NCBI GenBank assembly: GCA_021798975.1 | Contig: JAJZBJ010000005.1 | Coordinates: 1 to 44,646, forward strand | DNA from: Bacillota bacterium | GTDB taxonomy: Bacteria > Bacillota > Sulfobacillia > Sulfobacillales > Sulfobacillaceae | DNA: 44,646 bases | Reading direction: 5' to 3' | In this document: positions 1 to 7,285 of the stretch, piece by piece | Position numbering within the stretch: position 1 is the stretch's first letter | Layout: each line of letters opens with the position of its first letter | The notes under the pieces: generated by a model | Told to the model about the DNA's origin: nothing | Databases searched by the model: none | What the model saw: the letters and a program-made list of their open reading frames with translations, nothing else | Program-made: the position numbers and the translations under genes

Positions 1-364
1 ACTGGTAGCATTGAGGGCACCAACGTTGCATGTCTGCCAACAAACGTTGAGGAGAGACCTCATCTTTCATCGGCAAGCACGTCAAACCAGCCAAGTCTGG
101 CCTCCCGGTCATTCCTTCGATGATACGTAAGGCAGATTCAGCATGACCTTCCATCCCATTGAGCTTTTGGCTCGAAGCAGGGATGACATAGCCAACTAAC
201 TGGGGGTGCATCAAGACCGACACTTGAAGGCGATGGAACGCAGCGAGTCGGGTAACGTAACTCGTTAGACTTTCAACGTAAGGAGTCCCAAGCCCGATTG
301 GCTCCAAAGGAGCTGCGAAAGTACGTGCCGGGATGCTATCCAAGATGTCATACAACGATGGCAC
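1..364 (-). CDS. TniQ-like transposition protein, N-terminal part (runs off left edge)
   Basis: An open minus-strand frame with no stop to the window edge, about 120 residues. It reads ...LEPIGLGTPYVESLTSYVTRLAAFHRL... and, near the edge, WCPQC. The P-x-E-S-L-x-S-Y-x-x-R-L-A-x-x-H block followed by a CxxC zinc-finger half is the usual opening of TniQ/TnsD-like proteins, which select targets for Tn7- and Tn5053-type transposons. The start is uncertain: GTG at 364 or TTG at 355, neither with a clear Shine-Dalgarno. The frame stays open further upstream through the direct repeats at 382-428. It lies outside the tRNA attachment site, so it belongs to the host flank or to a neighbouring element. 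Family assignment is from motif memory; the downstream partner genes are not visible. Confidence 0.6.
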   Translation of the reverse strand, partial: MPSLYDILDSIPARTFAAPLEPIGLGTPYVESLTSYVTRLAAFHRLQVSVLMHPQLVGYVIPASSQKLNGMEGHAESALRIIEGMTGRPDLAGLTCLPMKDEVSPQRLLADMQRWCPQCYQ

Positions 365-381
365 GCAGGCACCCCAAACTC

Positions 382-436
382 GGAAGTATATCTTGTCCAA
401 AAATATTTGGAAGCATATCTTGTCCAAACCGGACAA
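382..436. repeat. Two 20-bp direct repeats plus an inverted repeat upstream of tniQ
   Basis: The unit GGAAGYATATCTTGTCCAAA occurs at 382-401 and 409-428, one mismatch, period 27 bases. The second copy continues into GGACAA, making the inverted repeat TTGTCC-AAACC-GGACAA at 419-435. Repeated short sites next to a tniQ gene resemble transposase binding sites at transposon ends, but they could equally be an operator. Confidence 0.6.
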
Positions 437-484
437 ATTATGATTCCAACAACACACCCAACCAAACCCTTGATACAAATGGAT

Positions 485-549
485 TGGCGGGGATATGTGG
501 GAATCGAACCCACCGCCGACTTCTAAAGCCGGCCATTGGATTTGAAGTT
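485..549 (-). tRNA. selC: tRNA-Sec (selC) 3' half: integration attachment site remnant
   Basis: On the minus strand this reads an anticodon loop ACTTCAAATCC with anticodon UCA (543-545). Then come a long variable arm whose GCCGGC and GTCGGC strands pair, a T arm GTGGG-TTCGATT-CCCAC, and ATATCCCC-G-CCA. The nine bases between the T stem and CCA fit the 8-bp acceptor peculiar to bacterial selenocysteine tRNA. The sequence 5' of the loop cannot form the rest: no GGGGATAT acceptor strand exists, and GCAAA does not pair with TCCAA of the anticodon stem. It is therefore the displaced 3' part of selC. The crossover probably lies in the anticodon loop, and the adjacent integrase reads toward it. An intact selC is predicted at the far end of the element. 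Confidence 0.8.
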
Positions 550-635
550 TGCGGGCAACCTGTCTACGCCGTACGCTGTAACCCATGAAACCAAGCTAAA
601 TCAACAAATTTATTGCCGCAATCGTCCACACAATA

Positions 636-1835
636 TCATGAATTGGATGATGAACCAGACGCTCGTGTTGATGAACTGTTGATGAATTCATCATTTAGTA
701 GTGCCGCTGCCACCCGTTCTGCGGCCTCGGCCTGCTGGTTCGGCAAGACGTGGCCATACACTTGAAGGGTAAACGCCACACTCGAGTGTCCCAGCCGTTC
801 ACTCACCACCTTGGGGGAAACCCCCGACGCCAACCAATGTGTGGCCATCGCATGCCGAAGGTCATGGATTCGCCACGTGTTGGACAGGCCTGCCTTCGTG
901 AGCACTTTTTTAAACTCAGCTGAGGCATAGCGCGGGTCGATCAGCGTGCCCCGGCTAGTGGTAAAAACCAAACCAGCCTCTTGCCAATCCTCCCCACCTG
1001 CTCGCCTGAGGGTCCCCTGTTGGGCCAGATGGTCTCTTAAAATCGTTACTAAAATGGCTGGGACCGCGACGGTCCGATTACCGCGGTCCGTCTTCGGCGT
1101 CGTCACCCGGCGCCTCTTTTTCCCACTCCCCGACACCGTCCGTCGAATCGTCACGCTCTCAAACGAGGATGTGAAGTCCTCCCAACGCAGGCCCAGCGCC
1201 TCACCTTTGCGTACTCCGGTTAGGGCGATGAACCACCACAGAGCATGAAATCGATGAGACTCCGCCACGCGAAGAACTGCTTGGGCTTCAGCAAGTGTAA
1301 GGGCTGTCCGTTCCCGTGCTACCGTGCGTGGCTTAGGGACCTTGCGAGCTGGATTGGACGGAATTAAATCCAAGTTGACCGCGGTTTCCAGCGCTGCCCT
1401 CAGTAGTGTGGACACATAAGCACATGTCCGCGGCGGGTACTGCTTCGATAGGTCAAGATAGAATTCCTGAACATGAACAGGCTGTAGTGTCTTGAGGGAA
1501 CGCTCTCCCATGAAGTCTTGGATGTTTTTCACCCGATAGCGATAACTTTCTAAAGTCCCTTCCCCCACCGGCTTCGCCTTTTTAATCTCAAGCCATTGGT
1601 CCATAAACTGGCTAACCGTTAAGTCCGTTGGCGGTCTCCGGTTTGGATTGCTGCGAAATTGCACTTCCTCCTTTTTGGCCCAATCCTCCGCCTCACGCTG
1701 GCGTGCAAACGTTTTTGCCAATTGCCGGCGGCGTCCCGTATCAGGATCGTAATAAATAACTATTCCCTGCCATCGAGGGCCATGCTTGGACGCCCGCTTC
1801 TGAACCTTTGTGTGAGGATCTTTAAGTCGATTCAT
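636..1835 (-). CDS. int: Tyrosine-type site-specific integrase
   Basis: 399 aa. It catalyses integration and excision between the element and the tRNA-Sec site. Residues 15-60 form an AP2-like arm-DNA-binding region, 70-150 the SAM-like core-binding domain, and about 175-375 the catalytic domain. The catalytic set is visible: R209 (TGVRKGEALGLRW), a beta-hairpin lysine near 248, H324-x-x-R327 (HDLRH), H350 (RLGHS) and nucleophile Y360 (VYGH). The start has the Shine-Dalgarno AGAGGGG. The gene ends 87 bases from the tRNA fragment, the usual place for an integrase next to its att site. Length and domain order are normal for ICE and phage integrases of Firmicutes. Confidence 0.95.
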   Translation of the reverse strand: MNRLKDPHTKVQKRASKHGPRWQGIVIYYDPDTGRRRQLAKTFARQREAEDWAKKEEVQFRSNPNRRPPTDLTVSQFMDQWLEIKKAKPVGEGTLESYRYRVKNIQDFMGERSLKTLQPVHVQEFYLDLSKQYPPRTCAYVSTLLRAALETAVNLDLIPSNPARKVPKPRTVARERTALTLAEAQAVLRVAESHRFHALWWFIALTGVRKGEALGLRWEDFTSSFESVTIRRTVSGSGKKRRRVTTPKTDRGNRTVAVPAILVTILRDHLAQQGTLRRAGGEDWQEAGLVFTTSRGTLIDPRYASAEFKKVLTKAGLSNTWRIHDLRHAMATHWLASGVSPKVVSERLGHSSVAFTLQVYGHVLPNQQAEAAERVAAALLNDEFINSSSTRASGSSSNS

Positions 1836-1850
1836 CGGTCACCCCTCTTT

Positions 1851-1944
1851 TGCTACAAATGGGTTCTCTCTTTCACGCACTAACCAAACTATCTTTCCGC
1901 AAAAACGATGTGCTACACAACGCTACGAAAGAGCCGGTGCTACA
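1851..1944 (-). repeat. Three TGTAGCA direct repeats upstream of int
   Basis: The minus strand carries TGTAGCA at 1851-1857, and TGTAGCAC at 1910-1917 and 1937-1944, all in the leader between the integrase start and the upstream small gene. Possible arm-type integrase sites or a regulator's sites; short enough to be chance in part. Confidence 0.35.
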
Positions 1945-1991
1945 GGATTTGACACGTGGCGCCGGCCAAACCTCAGCCAGGCCACGCCGTC

Positions 1992-2232
1992 CTAATACCC
2001 CGGAATTCGGGCCACACCTACGACCCGGCCGTCTTTTGAATAGGCGAAACTCAGTGTAGTCCTCCGGAGCTTGCTCGGTGGTTCCCCATACCTCAAGTCG
2101 AACTGCCTGGTTCGCTAACACGGAGGCAAAACCGGGGCCAAACGGCGGAGCGGCTGTGGCCTCTTTGATCAGTTGAATGGGATTGGTGATGTTGCGCAGA
2201 AGTTCCATATCCGCATGCGGTCGTTGAGGCAT
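1992..2232 (-). pseudogene. Small unknown protein, frameshifted at an A run
   Basis: The start ATG at 2232 has a good Shine-Dalgarno (GGAAGGGG). The frame encodes MPQRPHADMELLRNITNPIQ... to EDYTEFRLF and then meets AAAA (2034-2037). In the literal frame it continues as arginine-rich sequence to 1873. One base fewer in the A run gives ...RLF-KDGRVVGVARIPGY and a stop at 1992, about 80 residues. That ending looks far more protein-like, so I read a one-base insertion, either a sequencing error or a real lesion. The function is unknown. Its place upstream of int would suit a small recombination-directionality factor, but no helix-turn-helix is recognisable. Confidence 0.45.
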
Positions 2233-2331
2233 GTGCCATGTCCCCTTCCGGTCTTATCGTTATCTTCGCGCATGAGCGATTGTCCCCCAGAGAATCCGCG
2301 GCGGTGCAACGTATCACCCCATTTCAACGGC

Positions 2332-4407
2332 CTAGCGAGACGCTCTCTCTCCACTTCGGTTTCGTAGAGTTTCAAACAGTTCGATGAACTCGTCGGGGCA
2401 ATTCGTCTGTTCAGCAAGCCATAACCCCTTGCGGACCTTTCCGGCATACGAGGGCGGAATCCGAGAGAGGAGAGGTTGGATTTCGGCCAGCGTCTCAAAC
2501 GTGTCGTTCACCGTCATGCCCCGGAAAAATACCCCGTAATCTCTCAACGCCGCGATCTGTTCGTTAACGGGTAATTCTTTCTTGGTCAAGGCGTCGGTCC
2601 GTTCCATCAACCCCGCTTCCGCCATAGCCATCCACAGGTTCGTACCGTCCTCGGACTTACTTCTTAACGAGTCACCATCAACGAGTGACACCCATGGTAC
2701 ATGCAGGAGGTTCAGTTCCCGCCAGTAAAACGATAGACTGGTCTTCCCATCGACAGAAAACACGGTGAGGTTTCGCGCCTCAAGAGGCTCTCTGAAATGC
2801 TTTTCATACCACACCGACAAGGCGGCCACCTCAGTAGGTCCATCTACCAAGAGCACCGCATGATAGAAAAGCAAGTTCGCGATATTGGGGGAGCGCGACC
2901 AGAAGTCATGATGCTTCTTGGCCAACCTACCATCCGTTTGGGAGTCCTGTCCCTGGGGAGACGGTTCCGATGCTAGAGTTCCTGTCGATCCCCGGTAAAT
3001 ACGTCGAATCGTTTGGATCTGCTCGCTTGGCACCAAATAGGGTGTATGGGTAATCAAGAGCACTTGCGGACCTCTATCGATGGTCATTCTCTCGGTCAAG
3101 TAGTCTTGCAGTCGTCGTAAAGCATAAGAATGAAGGTTCGCACCCGGTTCATCCAACAGCACCACGGCCATATCGGGACTAGTCAAAATTGAGCTCAGGT
3201 ATACCAGTTCGTTAACCCCAGCCCCGCCGGTGCTTAGCGAATAATCATAGCTCTCACCCCGACTCTGCTGCCTGATATCGAGCACTACTTGGGGTGAGGA
3301 CGACTCCGAGCATGACAAATCCACATTCGCCGTCACATCAATCATCGTGCCACCGCTCAGACGTTCTGTGACTTCCTGAATTTCACGAAAGCGTTGGCGG
3401 TCTTGCCGCGATCCCGTCTTCCAATCGAACAAATAGGCCGCTAAATGCGCACTCCTAAACTCGCGCTGGACCCACGTGTTCTGATCATAACTTAATTGCG
3501 GCAACGCCCGCAGATTTTCGCTGACTACGATACGGGTCGCAAACAGCAAATCCCAAAGGAAGCGTACCGACCAGACCCGCCCATCATCCGGCAAATGCAA
3601 GTTGTCCCAAAAAGGTTGGAGAACCAAAGGCACCTGGTTTCGCGATTCTGGCTGTGCTTGCGTATTCACCAACGTGGGTGGCACTTGCCCCTGCAACCAA
3701 GAGACCATCGCACGCCAGTCCCACGCAAGTGTTGGGATCTCCGTAGGAGCATCGGAAAAAGCCGCCTCGATACGCTGGCGGAGTTCCGCAGGCCACGTAG
3801 ATGACCATGCCTGGACCAGGGACGGCGATGACCAACTACTCAGATTCGGATCGGGGAGACGAGTCGTGAGGCCGACCCACGGTTCCAACATCCAATAGAC
3901 CGTCGTTGAGCCCACAGAAAATTCGTAAAAGAGACTATAGCGGTTTGAATGCTGATGGTATTGCAGCTCCAGATGTCCCGCCAATAAGGGAGCGATGATC
4001 ACATCCCCGCCGAGGTCTCGTACGATTTGCTCGAGGAAACGGTCCCACTGGTCCACATACTGGGATTTGGCACCAAACGCGCTATCCTCAGGACGCATGA
4101 GACACGACAACCAGAAATAGCGCAACAACGACTTCTCTTCCGGGGTACCAAAACGTACGGCTAACCGTACACTCGCCGGGTCGTCATACGCCTGTGTGTA
4201 TTCCTTAAGGCGATCTTTCCAACGCGTGGATTCTGACGTGTTTCCCGCGGAATGAAACGCATCGCGGAGAAGCTCGATAAGGCGAAAAACATTGGTTTTA
4301 CCGGCGCTGTTCGGGCCCACCAGAACCGTCAAGGGATCTGAAATGTTTTCCATGACGAACTCTCGAAAGCTAAGAATATTCTTTACATGAATTCCCGTGA
4401 TTCTCAT
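2332..4407 (-). CDS. OLD-family ATPase/TOPRIM nuclease (AAA_21), probable defence protein
   Basis: About 691 aa. It opens with MRITGIHVKNILSFREF, typical of RecF/OLD-like SMC-type ATPases, and Walker A GPNSAGKT at 31-38. Around 410-440 is the ABC-type signature with Walker B VVLLDEPGANLH. A C-terminal TOPRIM region follows, with LLVDGPTE and a WVSLVDGDSL acidic motif. Such proteins couple ATP binding to DNA cleavage, and many act against phage. I chose ATG 4407 over the longer ATG 4437 because GGGGGG lies 8 bases upstream and the OLD fold starts there. It diverges from hsdM across 246 bases. No UvrD-like helicase partner (as in Gabija) is adjacent, so it is a stand-alone (class 1-like) OLD protein. 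Confidence 0.85.
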   Translation of the reverse strand: MRITGIHVKNILSFREFVMENISDPLTVLVGPNSAGKTNVFRLIELLRDAFHSAGNTSESTRWKDRLKEYTQAYDDPASVRLAVRFGTPEEKSLLRYFWLSCLMRPEDSAFGAKSQYVDQWDRFLEQIVRDLGGDVIIAPLLAGHLELQYHQHSNRYSLFYEFSVGSTTVYWMLEPWVGLTTRLPDPNLSSWSSPSLVQAWSSTWPAELRQRIEAAFSDAPTEIPTLAWDWRAMVSWLQGQVPPTLVNTQAQPESRNQVPLVLQPFWDNLHLPDDGRVWSVRFLWDLLFATRIVVSENLRALPQLSYDQNTWVQREFRSAHLAAYLFDWKTGSRQDRQRFREIQEVTERLSGGTMIDVTANVDLSCSESSSPQVVLDIRQQSRGESYDYSLSTGGAGVNELVYLSSILTSPDMAVVLLDEPGANLHSYALRRLQDYLTERMTIDRGPQVLLITHTPYLVPSEQIQTIRRIYRGSTGTLASEPSPQGQDSQTDGRLAKKHHDFWSRSPNIANLLFYHAVLLVDGPTEVAALSVWYEKHFREPLEARNLTVFSVDGKTSLSFYWRELNLLHVPWVSLVDGDSLRSKSEDGTNLWMAMAEAGLMERTDALTKKELPVNEQIAALRDYGVFFRGMTVNDTFETLAEIQPLLSRIPPSYAGKVRKGLWLAEQTNCPDEFIELFETLRNRSGERASR

Positions 4408-4653
4408 AGCGATTGCCCCCCAACCAACGATCAACACGCGCCGGCTTCACAACGAAAGTGGCCTAGACGAATCCCATGGAACCCAGTCGGCGCCATGGGT
4501 AGTCCCACGGAAATTATCGACAATGGTTCAGAATATGTCCATTTTTATCAAACCCTGCGAATTTCCCCCGAATCCGTGCCTATGACTCCCCAAAACTCCG
4601 GCCTTTCCGCTATGATCAGGATTAATAGCCAATGAATCATGGAATGAGAGGGG

Positions 4654-6138
4654 ATGAAGGCACGCATGGCCCTATCGCTGCAAGAACTGGAGTCTCATCT
4701 CTGGGAGTCCGCCAACATCCTTCGTGGCAGCATCGACTCCGGCGACTTCAAGAACTATATTCTCGGCCTGATGTTCCTGAAGCGGATTAATGATGTGTTC
4801 ACCGAAGACCGTCACGCCCTACAAAGTGAGCCGGGGGCCGATCCCGACGATCCCTTTGAATACCAGTTCTTCGTCCCTGACCGGGCACGTTGGGCATATC
4901 TCCGTTCTCTGTCCACCAACATCGGTGAAGCCATCAACGTGGCCTTTGAGGCGTTGGAAGAGCAGAATCGGCAACTAGAAGGCGTGCTGGTGAGCATTGA
5001 CTTCAATAACAAGGAGCGGTTGCCCGACCACGTACTCCTCCGCCTGCTAGAGCATTTTGGTCGGCTTTCCCTCGGCAATCGCGACCTCTCCGAGCCCGAC
5101 ATGTTAGGTCGGGCCTATGAATATTTGGTCGCCCAATTTGCCGACGATGCCGGAAAAAAGGGGGGTGAGTTTTACACCCCGAGGCCCGTGGTGCGTCTCA
5201 TCGTCGAACTCCTCCAACCAACCGAAGGGATGCGAATTTGCGACCCTACAGTCGGTTCAGGAGGTATGCTCATCGAGTCCGTGCATTACATTGAGCGTCA
5301 TGGCGGCAATCCCCGAAACGTCAGCCTCTATGGTCAAGAGAAGAATCTCAACACGTGGAGTATCGTCAAGATGAATATGCTCCTCCATGGCTTACTGGAT
5401 GCGCGTATCGAAAAAGGCGATACCATTCGTGACGCCAAACTGATGGAGCACGGCGAGTTGATGCTCTTTGACCGTGTGATTGCCAATCCCCCATTCAGCC
5501 TCAAAAACTGGGGTCGTGAAGAGGCGGAGGGCGATGCCTATGGGCGCTTTAAGTACGGACTGCCCCCGAAGAGCTACGGCGATTTAGCCTTTGTGCAGCA
5601 CATGGTCGCCACGCTCAACATCACGGGGCGTTTGGGGGTGGTGATGCCTCACGGCGTGCTGTTCCGTGGCAACAGCGAACAACACATCCGCCAGGGGCTT
5701 CTCGAAGACCATCTGATCGATGCGGTGATCGGCCTCCCTCCCAACCTCTTCTATGGCACCGGCATTCCCGCCGCCATTCTTGTGATACAAAAAGGTCGCC
5801 GCGAAAGCCGCCAGGAGCAGGTCTTGTTCATCGATGCCTCGCGCGAGTTTCAAGCGGGGAAGAACCAAAACACGTTGCGCGACGAGGACATTGCCAAAAT
5901 ATCTGAGACGTATCACGCGTACCACGACGTCGAAAAGTACGCCCGGGTCGTCCCGTTGGACGAGATCCGGCAGAACGACTACAACCTCAATATTTCCCGC
6001 TATGTGGACACCTCCGAAGAGACCGAGGCGGTCGATATTGGAGCCGTGATTCAGGAACTGCGGCAACTGGAAGCCGAACGGGCTGAACTAGAAGCCAAGA
6101 TGTATGGGTATTTGAAGGAGTTGGGGTATGACGCCTGA
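4654..6138 (+). CDS. hsdM: Type I restriction-modification methyltransferase subunit
   Basis: 494 aa. It transfers methyl from SAM to N6 of adenine within the sequence chosen by HsdS and forms the M2S methylase core. The N-terminal helical HsdM_N domain spans about 10-130. The SAM motif DPTVGSGG is at 197-204 and the catalytic NPPF at 278-281. A C-terminal coiled-coil, glutamate-rich tail contacts HsdS. A GAGAGGGG Shine-Dalgarno abuts the ATG at 4654; ATG at 4666 is an alternative. First gene of a tightly packed operon: hsdS begins 11 bases before its stop. Length and motifs are intact. Confidence 0.96.
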   Translation: MKARMALSLQELESHLWESANILRGSIDSGDFKNYILGLMFLKRINDVFTEDRHALQSEPGADPDDPFEYQFFVPDRARWAYLRSLSTNIGEAINVAFEALEEQNRQLEGVLVSIDFNNKERLPDHVLLRLLEHFGRLSLGNRDLSEPDMLGRAYEYLVAQFADDAGKKGGEFYTPRPVVRLIVELLQPTEGMRICDPTVGSGGMLIESVHYIERHGGNPRNVSLYGQEKNLNTWSIVKMNMLLHGLLDARIEKGDTIRDAKLMEHGELMLFDRVIANPPFSLKNWGREEAEGDAYGRFKYGLPPKSYGDLAFVQHMVATLNITGRLGVVMPHGVLFRGNSEQHIRQGLLEDHLIDAVIGLPPNLFYGTGIPAAILVIQKGRRESRQEQVLFIDASREFQAGKNQNTLRDEDIAKISETYHAYHDVEKYARVVPLDEIRQNDYNLNISRYVDTSEETEAVDIGAVIQELRQLEAERAELEAKMYGYLKELGYDA

Positions 6139-7285
6139 CCATGGAGTAGTGGTTAACCTTGGCGACATAGTGAGTAACGTGCGAGAGGCTACGTCCATTT
6201 TTCCTCACGATGCCAAGTACATTGGTCTTGAGCACCTGGGTGAGGGAACCGGCCGCCTTCTCGGAACCGGAAATGCTCAAACATTGACCAGTGCCAAATT
6301 CCGATTTCGACGAGGGGACGTCCTTTTCGGAAAGCTGCGTCCCTACCTTCGCAAGACTTGGCTTGCCACTTTTTCCGGCATATGTTCAACGGACATCTTG
6401 GTCCTGAGGCCATCCGACAAGATCATCCCCGAATACTTACATTTGTTGGTGCAAAGCGATTCATTCGCTCAATACGCAGTGTCAAGTTCAGAAGGCACGA
6501 AAATGCCACGAACGTCGTGGTCGAAACTTGCCCCTTGCTCAGTTGTGCTCCCCCCGCTCGCCGAACAACGGCGCATTGCGGAGATATTGGGGAGTATGGA
6601 TGATCTAATCGACATTGAAAGGAATGAAATCCAACACATTCATCGGTTAAAATGGCATGTCGCTGGCAAAGCCTTTGCTGAACATTCACATTTAGGATTA
6701 ACCACTATTGGCGCGCTTGCCGACGTTTCCACGGGCGGAACTCCTAGTAGGGCGAAGCCCGATTATTTCAAAGGGCATATTCCTTGGGTCACAACGACTG
6801 AAATAAAATACAATACAATTACTAAAACCGCAGAAATGATTTCCGAAGAAGCACTTCGACAATCACCAGCTAAGCTGTACCCTAAAGGAACACTCTTGTT
6901 GGCGATGTATGGTCAGGGAGCCACACGTGGTCGAGTGGCGATGCTAGGCGTCGATGCGGCCATTAACCAGGCTTGTGCCGCCATCCGTCCTCGACCTTCA
7001 GCGTCAGGCTGGTATATATATTTTTGGCTCGAACTTGAGTATGATGTTATTCGTGCACTCGGGCATGGTAGCAACCAATCAAACCTCAACCTCGAGTTAG
7101 TGCGGTCAATTCCAATACCAAATGTTGACCTTTCGTCCCAACAGAGAATCGTTAATATTTTATCCGTTTTGGACGGTCGGATAGCTAAGCTCGATGAACG
7201 CTTGGCCTTAATAAAGCAGTTGAAAACAGGACTTCTATCTGAGTTTATTCAACACCCTAACCTAATGGAGGGTGTCGAGTCATGA
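6128..7285 (+). CDS. hsdS: Type I restriction-modification specificity subunit
   Basis: 385 aa. It sets the bipartite recognition sequence. There are two target-recognition domains, about 1-145 and 185-340. Each is followed by a helical spacer beginning with the family hallmark: LAEQRRIAEILGSMDDLID near 140, and SSQQRIVNILSVLDGRI near 340. The second domain opens with the common IGALADVSTGGTPSR. The two TRDs differ in sequence, so an asymmetric target is expected, but it cannot be read from sequence alone. It overlaps hsdM by 11 bases and hsdR by 4 (ATGA), implying coupled translation. TRD bases are AT-richer than hsdM/hsdR, usual for exchanged specificity modules. Confidence 0.95.
   Translation: MTPDHGVVVNLGDIVSNVREATSIFPHDAKYIGLEHLGEGTGRLLGTGNAQTLTSAKFRFRRGDVLFGKLRPYLRKTWLATFSGICSTDILVLRPSDKIIPEYLHLLVQSDSFAQYAVSSSEGTKMPRTSWSKLAPCSVVLPPLAEQRRIAEILGSMDDLIDIERNEIQHIHRLKWHVAGKAFAEHSHLGLTTIGALADVSTGGTPSRAKPDYFKGHIPWVTTTEIKYNTITKTAEMISEEALRQSPAKLYPKGTLLLAMYGQGATRGRVAMLGVDAAINQACAAIRPRPSASGWYIYFWLELEYDVIRALGHGSNQSNLNLELVRSIPIPNVDLSSQQRIVNILSVLDGRIAKLDERLALIKQLKTGLLSEFIQHPNLMEGVES

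Noticed and set aside
382-428. CRISPR array
   Set aside because: Only two copies of the repeat, spacing of 7 bases, no cas genes.
485-585. A complete tRNA gene
   Set aside because: The 5' side offers GGGTTACA against ATATCCCC, only three pairs, and the anticodon stem does not close; only the 3' half is tRNA.
2332-4437. Gabija (GajA with GajB)
   Set aside because: The OLD-like nuclease has no UvrD-like helicase gene beside it.
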